Shown here piece after piece: positions 1 through 9,711 of a stretch of DNA of 64,000 nt. Position 1 is the first letter of the stretch, and each line of letters begins with the position of its first letter. The stretch lies in assembly GCA_013289875.1 (NCBI GenBank), contig JABCZC010000009.1, positions 1-64,000 on the forward strand. The letters run 5' to 3'. The notes under the pieces were generated by a model. It was not told where the DNA came from. It saw only the letters and a program-made list of their open reading frames with translations, and made no database searches. The stretch is from Acidobacteriota bacterium (GTDB lineage: Bacteria > Acidobacteriota > Terriglobia > Terriglobales > Acidobacteriaceae). The position numbers and the translations under genes are program-made.

Positions 1-236
1 ACGATGCGCTCTCGGTGGCAATTGCCCTCGAAGATCACTGTTGCCGCTGCGGCCGTTGCGCTATCCTACGGCTCGATTATTTTTCCACGGCTCGTTTGAA
101 TCTCACTATCGCAGGGGATTGCCTCATCGCATCCAACAAATCGAGGCAGCGCCTAATGAGCATGAGCACTCAGACAACATTTATGGCAGTGCGATCTGTC
201 CAGCAGGGCGGCGGCTCGACACTGGAAGGAACTCTG

Positions 237-416
237 ATGCATCACTTCGACGTATCTTGTGCCAAGTGTCGAGAGACCTACGCTGTATGGGGTCCGGCAC
301 CAGAGATGGATGAGAGTCTTCGTCAAGACCGAGAGAAATGGCTCGCTGAGCTTTTACCCAACGTGTGCCCTTTCCATAGAGACTCGTTTCCAGTTCCGCC
401 TCTCGAAGAGGATTGA
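237..416 (+). CDS. small hypothetical protein with CxxC and CxxH motifs (possible zinc ribbon)
   Basis: ATG at 237 preceded by GGAAGGA; MHHFDVSCAKCRETYAVW...LPNVCPFHRDSF, paired CxxC/CxxH spacing. Confidence 0.45.
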   Translation: MHHFDVSCAKCRETYAVWGPAPEMDESLRQDREKWLAELLPNVCPFHRDSFPVPPLEED

Positions 417-571
417 GGTTTCACCAAACTCAGCACAGGTCTCTCCGCAAACCCATTCTGCGCAGCCGCTCTTGCGAAAGTGCAAGGGGACTAATCGCGC
501 CTTGTGTCCACGACGAGTGTGATCTTCGACTTTGCCCTGCCTCTCAAACCCGGCATGGCAGCCCGGTTGGT

Positions 572-769
572 TCACGCATCCTGTATCGCGCTACAGACCG
601 AACAACGTGCTTCATGCTTCTGGAGAGCCTCGAGGACGATTCGGGCGAGCGTTCTCAGATATTCCCGATCCTCGCTTGACTGCGGATTGTTATCCGCGAT
701 GACAACCTTTCCAAAAGCGGCTTGGTGAGCCGTCCGCAGGGAAACGCCATGCCTGCAGTCACGCGCCAT
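572..769 (-). CDS. small hypothetical protein
   Basis: ORF MARDCRHGVSLRTAHQ...REYLRTLARIVLEALQKHEARCSVCSAIQDA looks protein-like; no family recognised. Confidence 0.25.
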   Translation of the reverse strand: MARDCRHGVSLRTAHQAAFGKVVIADNNPQSSEDREYLRTLARIVLEALQKHEARCSVCSAIQDA

Positions 770-1063
770 AATCTTGCCCCCAAATGTGGACACTGATGAT
801 GTAACACGAGGAGGGAACTTATGTTGTGCCGGCCGCGAAGTGCAGCTAAGTAAGAACGGAACCTCGTCCCATGGCTAGTCGTAGTGATCCGGCTCCAACT
901 AGCTCGGCCAAAGCGATCAGCACGGAGCCAACCGGACCCCTTTATCGGGTTGATTCCATTCCGGCGCGTCCACAATTTCGCGGTGAGATCGAAAACCTTG
1001 GAAATCTTAGAATTGGAAATCTTGGAAGAGGTTATCCAAAACGAGAGTTGGACGTGGCGAGCA

Positions 1064-1222
1064 CTATGGCGTCACGCTCTCTCCTCTGCAACTCGCATGT
1101 CCGCACTGGCACGTAATCTCCACTGATCCCTTCATCGCCTCGCAGTGGGCGCTGCAAAATTTCTCCTTATCCGGTGGTACACATGCACAAGCTGGGTTGC
1201 CGCATTTCCTTATTTTGTCCAT
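1064..1222 (-). CDS. metallothionein-like small Cys-rich protein
   Basis: 52 aa MDKIRKCGNPACACVPPDKEKFCSAHCEAMKGSVEITCQCGHASCRGESVTP; 8 Cys and 2 His in BmtA/SmtA-like order (CxCxC...FCSxxC...CxCGHxxC); RBS AAGGAG upstream of ATG at 1222. Confidence 0.8.
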   Translation of the reverse strand: MDKIRKCGNPACACVPPDKEKFCSAHCEAMKGSVEITCQCGHASCRGESVTP

Positions 1223-1318
1223 AAATTCTCCTTTATGCATCTCCTGTGCGTTTGACCCCGATGGCCCAGTTCCAAAGTAGGATGCGGATCGGCGCTGATC
1301 GGTAAGCACCTGCGCCAT

Positions 1319-1350
1319 AAAAAGGCTGCCGAAGGCGACCGGCAGCCTTC
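1319..1350 (-). terminator. intrinsic terminator-like hairpin (minus-strand polarity)
   Basis: AAGGCTGCC (1322-1330) and GGCAGCCTT (1341-1349), perfect 9-bp inverted repeat with 10-nt loop; A5 at 1319-1323 gives a U-tract on the minus-strand RNA. Confidence 0.7.
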
Positions 1351-1410
1351 TTCAACGCGCCACTCGTCTGAGGCAGGCATCAAACCAATCGTTAAGACGG
1401 GATTAGGACA

Positions 1411-1917
1411 ATGTCTCAGAGCCATGTACAGGAACATATCGATCTAATTGCGAAGCACGAACAAGATTTCCTGGTAAGACGAACATTGGCGGAGAAACTT
1501 GGCGACTCCATAGCGGGTATCGCCGGAAGTCTTTCCTTCGTTTGTATTCATCTGTTCCTGTTCGCTGGCTGGATAATGATGAACACTTTTTCAGTCGCCC
1601 ACATCCGGCACTTTGATCCCAAGCCCTATTCGCTGCTTGGAACCCTGGTCGCGCTTGAAGCAATCCTGCTGGCAAGTATCATCCTCATGCGGCAGTCGCG
1701 TATGAGCCGACGTGCTGAGGAACGCGACCATCTGATGCTTCAGATCCTGCTCCTGACTGAGAGGGAAATTACCGCGGTTCTCGGCATGGAGCGACAGGTC
1801 GCGGGCAGAGTCGGCCTTAAGAAGATTGCCAATGATCGGGAGATTGAGCAGCTGAGTCAGCACACGTCCATCGACGATGTCGCACAAACCATCAAGGATA
1901 GCCTGCCTTCGGAATAG
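1411..1917 (+). CDS. DUF1003 domain-containing membrane protein
   Basis: FVCIHLFLFAGWIMMN...FDPKPYSLLGTLVALEAILLASIILMRQSRMSRRAEERDHL motif. Confidence 0.85.
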   Translation: MSQSHVQEHIDLIAKHEQDFLVRRTLAEKLGDSIAGIAGSLSFVCIHLFLFAGWIMMNTFSVAHIRHFDPKPYSLLGTLVALEAILLASIILMRQSRMSRRAEERDHLMLQILLLTEREITAVLGMERQVAGRVGLKKIANDREIEQLSQHTSIDDVAQTIKDSLPSE

Positions 1918-2122
1918 TCAGATCTCGCTGCGCGCGCCTGCGGGAGAAGGCGGGACGACAATTCCCGGCACCTCACGAAATGCATCTCATCCTGTTGTCC
2001 TCAATCGAACCCGCATGCTCGGGCATGGCAGACTACATCGAATTCGTCTTGCAACACGCATTCCCCGCATGAGGTCGTCACTGATCACCCAGTCCACGAC
2101 GTGATATGCTCACCAGTCGTCT

Positions 2123-2551
2123 ATGACTATGACTACGCGCACCACGCCAATTCGTGTCCTTGTTGCCAAGCCCGGGCTCGACGGCCATGATCGCGGGGCC
2201 AAGGTGATTGCCCGGGCATTGCGCGACGCTGGAATGGAGGTCATCTACACCGGTCTGCGCCAGACGCCGGAGATGATCGTCAACGCCGCCTTGCAGGAAG
2301 ATGTGGACTGTGTAGGCCTGAGCATTCTTTCCGGCGCGCACAACGCCATCGTGCCCCGGGTGACTTCGATGCTGAAAGAGCGCGGTGCCTCGGACATCCT
2401 GGTCGTTCTCGGCGGAACCATCCCGCACCAGGACATCGACTTTCTCAAGGCACAGGGCGTAGCCGCGATCTTCGGCCCCGGAACCTCGCTCGACGCGACT
2501 GTGAAATTCATCCGCGAAAACGTCAAGCCTCGCGGCCTCGTCATCGCGTAA
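2123..2551 (+). CDS. cobalamin B12-binding domain protein, methylmalonyl-CoA mutase C-terminal-domain type
   Basis: [43 protein letters not shown]; DxHxxG cobalamin-binding motif. Confidence 0.9.
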   Translation: MTMTTRTTPIRVLVAKPGLDGHDRGAKVIARALRDAGMEVIYTGLRQTPEMIVNAALQEDVDCVGLSILSGAHNAIVPRVTSMLKERGASDILVVLGGTIPHQDIDFLKAQGVAAIFGPGTSLDATVKFIRENVKPRGLVIA

Positions 2552-2566
2552 GCAACCCGTATAGAC

Positions 2567-2902
2567 TTACTGCCGCTCGAAGCTGTCCTTTGCCTGTTCC
2601 GCCGGAGGGGTTGCGGACCCATATTCAGCACCCTCACTCGACCGTGCATAGGCGCTATCGTAGGGCTGGTTGCCGTCCGCACCGGCGGCTGTGGGAGAAC
2701 CCGGAACCGGCGGTTGCCCTTCGCCGTTGCCCACATAGCTCGGATCCTGCTTGCCGGTCGTCGTCTCATCGGAAACGCTTGCCGCCAGGCTGTGCTGCTT
2801 GGTTGTCCGGCCAGTCTCGCATCCGGTCACCAGCAGCCCTGCAACTGCAGCAGCCAGACCCAATCCGGATACCTTCGCCATAAACTTCGTAGACACTCGC
2901 AC
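2567..2902 (-). CDS. hypothetical lipoprotein
   Basis: signal peptide with lipobox LLVTGC; GTG start after GGAGGG; disordered C-terminal part. Confidence 0.55.
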   Translation of the reverse strand: MRVSTKFMAKVSGLGLAAAVAGLLVTGCETGRTTKQHSLAASVSDETTTGKQDPSYVGNGEGQPPVPGSPTAAGADGNQPYDSAYARSSEGAEYGSATPPAEQAKDSFERQ

Positions 2903-3033
2903 TCTGATCCCTCCGGACAATCTCACAATAAAAAGAATTCAAAATGCCAATGTACCATTTCTGCGCGACCGGAGCCCCGAACCGGTCACACCTTTCAAAT
3001 CCAGCTCCGCAGCGATACTGTAGACATTACGAA

Positions 3034-3990
3034 ATGCCATCCAATACCGTCTTAGGCCGCGTTTCCATCCTCGACTCTCACACCGCCGGAGAGCCGACCC
3101 GCCTCGTCATCGATGGTGGACCCGATCTCGGCAGTGGGCCGCTCGCCGATCGCAGAGATCGCTTCCAGTGTCTGCATGATGATTTCCGCACAGCGATCGT
3201 CAATGAGCCGCGCGGTTCGGACGTAATCGTCGGCGCGCTCCTCTGCGATCCCGTCGATACCACCTGCGCCGCCGGTGTGATCTTCTTCAACAACGTCGGC
3301 TATATCGGCATGTGCGGCCATGGAACCATCGGGCTCATCGTCTCCCTCGCGCATCTCGGCAGAATCGGCCCTGGCATCCATCGCATTGAAACCCCCGTCG
3401 GAGTCGTCGCCGCCGCCCTGCATTCATCCGGCAAAGTCACGGTCGAAAACGTTCCCAGTTTTCGCGCCGGCGTTTCTGTCCCCGTCGACGTGCCGGGTCA
3501 CGGGCAAATCTACGGAGATATCGCCTGGGGCGGCAACTGGTTTTACCTGGTGGAAGAGCGCGGAAAAGTGCTGTCACTCGAAAACGTTGCCGAGCTGACG
3601 GAGTACACCTGGGCCATCCGGCAGGCTCTCGCTGCGCAAAGCATCACCGGACTGAACGGCAAGGAGATTGACCACATCGAACTCTTCAGTTCTTCGCCAG
3701 TCCCCGATGCTCACAGCACCAATTTCGTCTTGTGCCCTGGAAAAGCCTACGACCGCTCGCCCTGCGGCACCGGAACCAGCGCCAAGATGGCCTGCCTCTA
3801 CGCAGAAGGAAAACTTGCGCCCGGCGAAGTCTGGAGACAGGCAGGCATCCTCGGCACGGTCTTCGAAGGAAGCATCCGCGTGGACGGCGACAAAATCATC
3901 CCTAGCATAACTGGAACCGCATATGTAACTTCGGAAGCCACGCTCTTGCTCGACCCGAACGACCCCTTCTGTATGGGGATCCCGAAATGA
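3034..3990 (+). CDS. proline racemase family protein, 4-hydroxyproline 2-epimerase
   Basis: [53 protein letters not shown] catalytic motifs. Confidence 0.92.
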   Translation: MPSNTVLGRVSILDSHTAGEPTRLVIDGGPDLGSGPLADRRDRFQCLHDDFRTAIVNEPRGSDVIVGALLCDPVDTTCAAGVIFFNNVGYIGMCGHGTIGLIVSLAHLGRIGPGIHRIETPVGVVAAALHSSGKVTVENVPSFRAGVSVPVDVPGHGQIYGDIAWGGNWFYLVEERGKVLSLENVAELTEYTWAIRQALAAQSITGLNGKEIDHIELFSSSPVPDAHSTNFVLCPGKAYDRSPCGTGTSAKMACLYAEGKLAPGEVWRQAGILGTVFEGSIRVDGDKIIPSITGTAYVTSEATLLLDPNDPFCMGIPK

Positions 3991-5111
3991 GCACAGCTTA
4001 CGACGTCGTGATTCTCGGCGCGGGCATTGTCGGCGCGGCATGCGCTCTCGAATGCGCACGCGCCGGGATGACCGTTGCGGTGATCGAGAAGAATGCCGTC
4101 GCCAGCGGAGCGACGGGTGCGGCGATGGGCCACGTTGTCATCACGGATGACTCTCCGGCGCAGTTCGCACTCACAAAGTATTCGCAATCCCTCTGGGGCG
4201 CTCTGGCCCCGGAGCTGCCGCTCTCCGTCGAGTACTATCGCCCCGGAACCATCTGGATTGCCGCCGATGAAGAAGAAATGGCCGAGGCCCGGCGAAAATT
4301 CGATAACTTTACCGAACAAGGCGTTCCTTGCGAGACGCTCGACAGCGATGCACTTGCCGCTGCCGAGCCGAACCTGCGCCGCCCACTCACCGGTGGCCTT
4401 CTCGTGCCAAACGACGCCGTGGTTCACGCTCAAAGCGCGGCGGAATATCTCATGGCCGAGGCACGGAAGCTTGGAGCATCCCTCATCACAGGCCACGCGG
4501 TCACCAACGCATCGTATGGCCGCCTTTACCTCGACGACGGAACCATGCTGCCGACAGGCATCCTCATCAACGCTGCAGGAGCGTTTTCACCTGAACTAAC
4601 ACCGGGCATCCCGATCAGGAAACGCAAGGGCCATCTCATCCTCACCGATCGCTATCCGGGCTACGTGAACCATCAGCTCGTCGAGCTGGGCTATCTCAAG
4701 AGCGCGCACTCGTCGGACGGCGACTCTGTCGCCTTCAACATCCAGCCGCGAATCTCCGGGCAATTGCTTATCGGCTCATCGCGACAGTATGACGCAGACG
4801 AACCCGGTGTCGACCAACACATCCTTCGAGCCATGATGGATCGCGCCACGCTCTACATGCCCGGCTTGCCGTCCCTGACTGCTCTTCGGTCCTGGACCGG
4901 ATTTCGCGCCGCAACGCCTGACAAACTGCCGCTTATCGGACCAACCGAAGACCCGACCGTCTTCCTGGCTACCGGCCATGAAGGACTTGGCATCACGACT
5001 TCTCTGGGTACTGCGCGCCTGCTGGTCGACCATCTACTCGGGAGACGCACGGCGATCCCCATCGATCCCTATCTGCCTTCACGGATCAAAACCCTTCAGG
5101 AGACACGATGA
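3987..5111 (+). CDS. FAD-dependent oxidoreductase (probable D-hydroxyproline dehydrogenase)
   Basis: N-terminal Rossmann motif [25 protein letters not shown]-type C-terminus; ATGA overlap with the epimerase. Confidence 0.88.
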   Translation: MSTAYDVVILGAGIVGAACALECARAGMTVAVIEKNAVASGATGAAMGHVVITDDSPAQFALTKYSQSLWGALAPELPLSVEYYRPGTIWIAADEEEMAEARRKFDNFTEQGVPCETLDSDALAAAEPNLRRPLTGGLLVPNDAVVHAQSAAEYLMAEARKLGASLITGHAVTNASYGRLYLDDGTMLPTGILINAAGAFSPELTPGIPIRKRKGHLILTDRYPGYVNHQLVELGYLKSAHSSDGDSVAFNIQPRISGQLLIGSSRQYDADEPGVDQHILRAMMDRATLYMPGLPSLTALRSWTGFRAATPDKLPLIGPTEDPTVFLATGHEGLGITTSLGTARLLVDHLLGRRTAIPIDPYLPSRIKTLQETR

Positions 5112-6031
5112 ACTGGTACGGCGTAATGCCCGCAATGACTACCTGTTTTGACGCGGACCTCCGGGTCGACCACGCCTTCATGACCAGGCACGCGCGATCG
5201 CTGCTCGAGAAGGGCTGTACGGGCATCGTCTCGCTCGGCTCCCTCGGCGAAGCCGCAACCCTCGCCTTCGAGGAAAAGGCAGTCATCCTGAAGACCATGG
5301 TCGCCGCCGCAGATGGCCGCGCGCCCATAGTCGCTGCGATCTCGGCTCTCTCCACCTCAGAAGCCGTCGAGCTTGCAAAAACTGCCGCCGATGCGGGCTG
5401 CTCCGGCCTGATGGTTCTCCCGCCGTATGTCTATCGCGGCGACTGGCGCGAGACAAAGGCGCACATGGCCGCCATCTTTAGCGCGACCCCGCTCAGCTGC
5501 ATGCTCTACAACAATCCCGTCGCCTACGGGACAGACTTTCTCCCCGAGCAGATCCATGAGCTCGCGGCCGAACACCCCAACCTGCACGCCATCAAGGAAT
5601 CGAGCACCGATGTTCGCCGCGTCACCGCGATTCGCGCCATCGACGATGCCCGCCTGCGCATCTTCGTCGGGGTCGACGACGCCATCCTCGAAGGCATTGC
5701 TGCTGGCGCGACCGGTTGGATCGCCGGATTGGTGAATGCGTTTCCCGCGGAGTCCGTGGCCCTCTTCGACTACGCCATGCAGGGGCACACAAGAGATGCA
5801 TTCGAGCTGTACCGCTGGTTCCTGCCCCTGCTCCGCATGGATACCGTGCCCAAATTCATCCAGCTCATCAAGCTCGTGCAGGAGGAGCTGGGCGAGGGCA
5901 ACGCGCGCGTGCGCCCGCCGCGCCTTCAACTTGTCGGCGAGGAATTGAAGGCAGCCCGTAAGATCATCCGCGAGGCTCTGGAGAATCGGCCCGCTGTCGC
6001 CGTTCCATACCCGTTTGCTATCGCTGACTAG
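5108..6031 (+). CDS. dihydrodipicolinate synthase family protein (probable 1-pyrroline-4-hydroxy-2-carboxylate deaminase)
   Basis: DapA-family TIM barrel: GCTGIVSLGSLGEAATL, YNNPVAYGTD, HAIKESSTDVRRV; ATGA overlap with upstream gene. Confidence 0.88.
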   Translation: MNWYGVMPAMTTCFDADLRVDHAFMTRHARSLLEKGCTGIVSLGSLGEAATLAFEEKAVILKTMVAAADGRAPIVAAISALSTSEAVELAKTAADAGCSGLMVLPPYVYRGDWRETKAHMAAIFSATPLSCMLYNNPVAYGTDFLPEQIHELAAEHPNLHAIKESSTDVRRVTAIRAIDDARLRIFVGVDDAILEGIAAGATGWIAGLVNAFPAESVALFDYAMQGHTRDAFELYRWFLPLLRMDTVPKFIQLIKLVQEELGEGNARVRPPRLQLVGEELKAARKIIREALENRPAVAVPYPFAIAD

Positions 6032-7608
6032 CCTTTCACCCACGCTCCGTCAATGGACCGCCACGTCGACGGATTGGCGATTTTGTCCCTAAGGATATCC
6101 GGCAGACGCTCCTGCCAGACTCCGTCGTAGCAACGCAACGCGGCAAAACGAACCATGGACGCGGGTATACCAACGGCAGTAAAGCCGGGATGCGAAGTCG
6201 CCGGATACGGTCCGCCATGGTTCATCGCCGGGCTAACGGCGACTCCCGTGGGCATCTTGTCATTGAGGAGCCGCCCCACCTTTCGGCTCAGTCCCGGGGC
6301 GATATCGGCGTACAAAGCATCGTCGGACCTCGACTTGGCCGAATAGATGCTCCCCGTCAAATTTCCTTCGAGCTGCCCGACAATCTCCTGAAGCTCTTCC
6401 GGTGCACTGGCGACGACAGCCAGAGTGGCGTTCCCGAAGACTTCCCTCTGCAGCGCCTCCCCTGTGACGAGAAACTGCCTTGCCGTCGCCCGCAGTAATG
6501 TATTTTCGTGACGGTAGCCGGCCCCCTGGGCTACGCCTCCTCCCGTCACCAGCGCTGCGCCGGCCTTCACCAGCGACTGCACGCCAGAGTGCATCTGGCT
6601 CAATCCGAATGACGAAAGCAGCGGCTGAGGCGACCGTTCCTGAAACACCTTCGCAACCCGATCGAGCAATTCTTCGGCCGAAGAATTTTCCAGCATAAGG
6701 ATCAGATTCGGGCTGGTGCAGAATTGGCCTGCTCCGGCGAGGCAGCTGTCGATCAGCTCCTGCGCAATCTCCGCCAGACGCTCGGCAAGGGCTCCCGGCA
6801 GAAGAACAACCGGATTGATGCTGGACATCTCAAGATAAATCGGTTTCCCTGCATCCTCTGCTGCCCGTTTCAGATGCAGACCCGCAGTGCGGCTTCCTGT
6901 AAAAGCGACTGCCCCCACGCCGGGGTGCGAAACGAGCTTCAGGCCGTCTTCATTCGCGAGATGGTAGATCATCTGCACGGTGGCCGGCGGCAGTCCTGTC
7001 TCGACGACCGCCTTGCGCGCTTCTTCCGCGAGCAGGCGGCTGGTCTCCGGATGCAGCGGATGAGCCTTCGCGATCACCGGATTGCCCGAGGCGATGGCGG
7101 CAGCAAAGTCTCCTCCGCTGATTCCGTTGAAGGCGAAAGGAAAGTTGTTGGGCCCGAAAACCACCACCGGACCGATCGGCTCAAAGCATGACCGGATATT
7201 TCGCTCCAAATCCAGCGTCGCGCGCGCCCAGGACCCCTCCCGCGCAGCCGCCGCGGCCTGCCGCAGCTGATTGACGGTTCGCGGCAGCTCCACATCTTTC
7301 AGCCTTGGAGCGATAGGCAGCCCGGTCTCTTCGTGGGCTGTTCGGGCAATCTTGTCGGCCGACGCTTCAATGTTCCGCGCATAGGCCTCTAGAAAGTCTG
7401 CAATCCGCTCCGGAGCCATCGTTCTTAGCTTCTCTGCGGCCTCACCTGCTGCAAGCACTGCCGCTTCGCAGTCTGCCCATTCGCTGACAGGGAATGCCTG
7501 CGCCAGCGTCTGTCCGGTCGCCGGATTCTGCGCGTGAAATGTCGTCTTGAAATTCGCCTCGCGCCACTTTCCCCCGATCAACACCTGCGCCGCATCCATA
7601 GTCTTCAC
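6028..7608 (-). CDS. aldehyde dehydrogenase (2,5-dioxovalerate/alpha-ketoglutarate semialdehyde dehydrogenase type)
   Basis: VVVFGPNNFPFAFNGISGGDFAAAIASGNPVIAKAHPLHPETS, VAFTGSRTAG, AGQFCTSPN. Confidence 0.9.
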   Translation of the reverse strand: MKTMDAAQVLIGGKWREANFKTTFHAQNPATGQTLAQAFPVSEWADCEAAVLAAGEAAEKLRTMAPERIADFLEAYARNIEASADKIARTAHEETGLPIAPRLKDVELPRTVNQLRQAAAAAREGSWARATLDLERNIRSCFEPIGPVVVFGPNNFPFAFNGISGGDFAAAIASGNPVIAKAHPLHPETSRLLAEEARKAVVETGLPPATVQMIYHLANEDGLKLVSHPGVGAVAFTGSRTAGLHLKRAAEDAGKPIYLEMSSINPVVLLPGALAERLAEIAQELIDSCLAGAGQFCTSPNLILMLENSSAEELLDRVAKVFQERSPQPLLSSFGLSQMHSGVQSLVKAGAALVTGGGVAQGAGYRHENTLLRATARQFLVTGEALQREVFGNATLAVVASAPEELQEIVGQLEGNLTGSIYSAKSRSDDALYADIAPGLSRKVGRLLNDKMPTGVAVSPAMNHGGPYPATSHPGFTAVGIPASMVRFAALRCYDGVWQERLPDILRDKIANPSTWRSIDGAWVKG

Positions 7609-7705
7609 TCTTCTCCGAAAAATGGGTCACAACGAAGATATCAAGCCTGACGCTCGCGTCTCTTCGAATCCCTATAATCGAATCAGCAATCACAATTTAC
7701 CCGCT

Positions 7706-8218
7706 ATGACCCGCGTCCGTCCCGCCACGCCGTCCGATGTCCCGCTCATACGCTCGCTCATTCACGAACTCGCCACATACGAGCGCGCGCCGCATTCGGT
7801 TAAGATCACCGATACTCAGTTGCTCGAGGACGGCTTCGGCGCCGTGCGCTACTATGAGTGCCTGATCGCCGAGCACGAGACCGCAAACGGCGTCGCACCC
7901 GCTGGCTTCGCCCTATTCTTCCCCATCTACTCAACCTGGCAGGGCCGCAGCCTGCACCTCGAAGACTTGTTTGTCCGGCCTGAATTCCGCGGACACGGTA
8001 TCGGCAAGGCTCTCCTCAACCGCGTCGCCGCCATTGCCGTCGAGCGTGGCTGCGCCCGCCTCCAGTGGGACGTGCTCAACTGGAATCAGACCGCCATCGA
8101 CTTCTATCTCGGCCTCGAAGCCATCATGCTCGATGACTGGCGGCGCATGCGCGTTACTGGCAGCGCTCTTGCTGCGCTTGCCGCTTCCCCGGAAGCAGCC
8201 ACCGAGACCACGGCATGA
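7706..8218 (+). CDS. GNAT family N-acetyltransferase
   Basis: LHLEDLFVRPEFRGHGIGKALLNRVAAIAVERGCARLQWDVLNWNQTAIDFY. Confidence 0.92.
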   Translation: MTRVRPATPSDVPLIRSLIHELATYERAPHSVKITDTQLLEDGFGAVRYYECLIAEHETANGVAPAGFALFFPIYSTWQGRSLHLEDLFVRPEFRGHGIGKALLNRVAAIAVERGCARLQWDVLNWNQTAIDFYLGLEAIMLDDWRRMRVTGSALAALAASPEAATETTA

Positions 8219-9576
8219 AGATTTGCGTTATTGGCGGCGGCCTAGCCGGGCCCGAAGCTGCCCTCACCCTCGCGCGCCTCGGCCTCGAAGTCGATCTCTA
8301 CGAGATGCGTCCCGTCCGCACCACTCCAGCGCATCAGACCGCCGACTTCGGCGAGCTCGTCTGCTCGAACTCCCTCAAATCCGAGAGCGAAAACACCGCC
8401 CCGTGGCTCCTCAAACAAGAGATGCGCCGCGCCGGATCGCCCCTGCTGCAATGCGCCGATGCGAGCGCTGTGCCCGCGGGCCACGCGCTGGCCGTCGACC
8501 GGGTCGAGTTCTCACGCCTTATCCAGACCGCGATTGAGGCCGAGCCGCGAATCCGCGTCCATCGCGAGGAAGTCACGCAGCTCGATCCAGAGGACGGAAT
8601 CACCATAGTTGCGAGCGGCCCGCTTACATCCTCGGCACTATCGGCGGAAATCGCCCGCCTCACCGGCAGCGAGCATCTCGCCTTCTACGACTCCATCAGC
8701 CCCATCGTCGAAGCCGACACCATCGATATGGCGCGCGTTTACTTTGCCGCCCGCTACGACAAGGGCACAGCCGACTACATTAACTGCCCGCTGTCGAAAG
8801 AGGAATACGACCGCTTCTACGACGCGCTCGTCTCCGCCGAGCAGGTGAAGGAAAAGGAGTGGGAGAAACTCGACTACTTCGAGGGCTGCCTGCCCATCGA
8901 AGAACTGGCTCGTCGCGGCCGCGACACCTTGCGCTTCGGCCCCATGAAGCCCGTCGGCCTGCGCGACCCGCGAACCGGCAAGAATCCCTGGGCCGTCGTT
9001 CAATTGCGCTGCGAAAACCTTCGCGCCGACTCCTACAACCTCGTCGGCTTCCAGAATCATCTGAAATATGCCGAGCAGGCCCGCATCCTGCGCCTCATTC
9101 CTGGCCTTGAAAACGCAAAGTTCCTGCGCTACGGCCAGATTCACCGCAATACTTATATCAACGCGCCGCGCGTCCTCTCCGAGACGCTCAACCTGCGCGA
9201 TTACCCATCCATTTTCTTCGCCGGACAGATTTCCGGCGTCGAAGGATACACCGAATCCATCGCCACCGGCATGCTGGCCGGCCTTTACGCCGCCGCCGCT
9301 GCCCGGGGAACCACGCCAATCCCCGCCCCTCGCCAAACGGCGCTCGGCTCGCTCGTCCACTACATCACGCACTCCGATTCCCGGCGCTTCGACCCAGCCA
9401 ATATCACCTTCGACCTGCTAGCCCCCCTCGACGAAGAAATCCGCCGCCGCATCCGCGACAAAAAAGAGCGGCGCCGCATCCAATGCGATCACGCGCTGGC
9501 CGCATTCGATTCCTGGTGGGCCAGTCAGGAGCGGGCTCAGTCAAATCTGCGTGTCATGGCGGATGTTCAAGCCTAA
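8215..9576 (+). CDS. trmFO: methylenetetrahydrofolate--tRNA-(uracil-5-)-methyltransferase TrmFO
   Basis: CVIGGGLAGPEAALTLARLGLEVDLYEMRP, FGELVCSNSLKSES, GVEGYTESIATGMLAG. Confidence 0.95.
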   Translation: MKICVIGGGLAGPEAALTLARLGLEVDLYEMRPVRTTPAHQTADFGELVCSNSLKSESENTAPWLLKQEMRRAGSPLLQCADASAVPAGHALAVDRVEFSRLIQTAIEAEPRIRVHREEVTQLDPEDGITIVASGPLTSSALSAEIARLTGSEHLAFYDSISPIVEADTIDMARVYFAARYDKGTADYINCPLSKEEYDRFYDALVSAEQVKEKEWEKLDYFEGCLPIEELARRGRDTLRFGPMKPVGLRDPRTGKNPWAVVQLRCENLRADSYNLVGFQNHLKYAEQARILRLIPGLENAKFLRYGQIHRNTYINAPRVLSETLNLRDYPSIFFAGQISGVEGYTESIATGMLAGLYAAAAARGTTPIPAPRQTALGSLVHYITHSDSRRFDPANITFDLLAPLDEEIRRRIRDKKERRRIQCDHALAAFDSWWASQERAQSNLRVMADVQA

Positions 9577-9711
9577 GGCAGCATATCGAGCAGCCAAATC
9601 TCGTCGCACAGGTGTACAATCCCCGACGCGCTCTTGTCGGCTGAAGAAATTGCAGCTACGCTCAGCGAGAAGGTTTTAAGCAGCTTAGCATTCATCTCAC
9701 GGGAGGTTGTT

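Noticed and set aside
430-1060. Several overlapping short ORFs in all frames
   Set aside because: None has a convincing RBS or domain except possibly 572-769 on minus (listed at low confidence); region probably intergenic or decayed.
5357-6043. 228-aa ORF antisense to the DapA-family gene
   Set aside because: Mirror ORF without homology signature.
8638-9372. 244-aa ORF antisense to trmFO
   Set aside because: Mirror ORF of strong TrmFO coding sequence.
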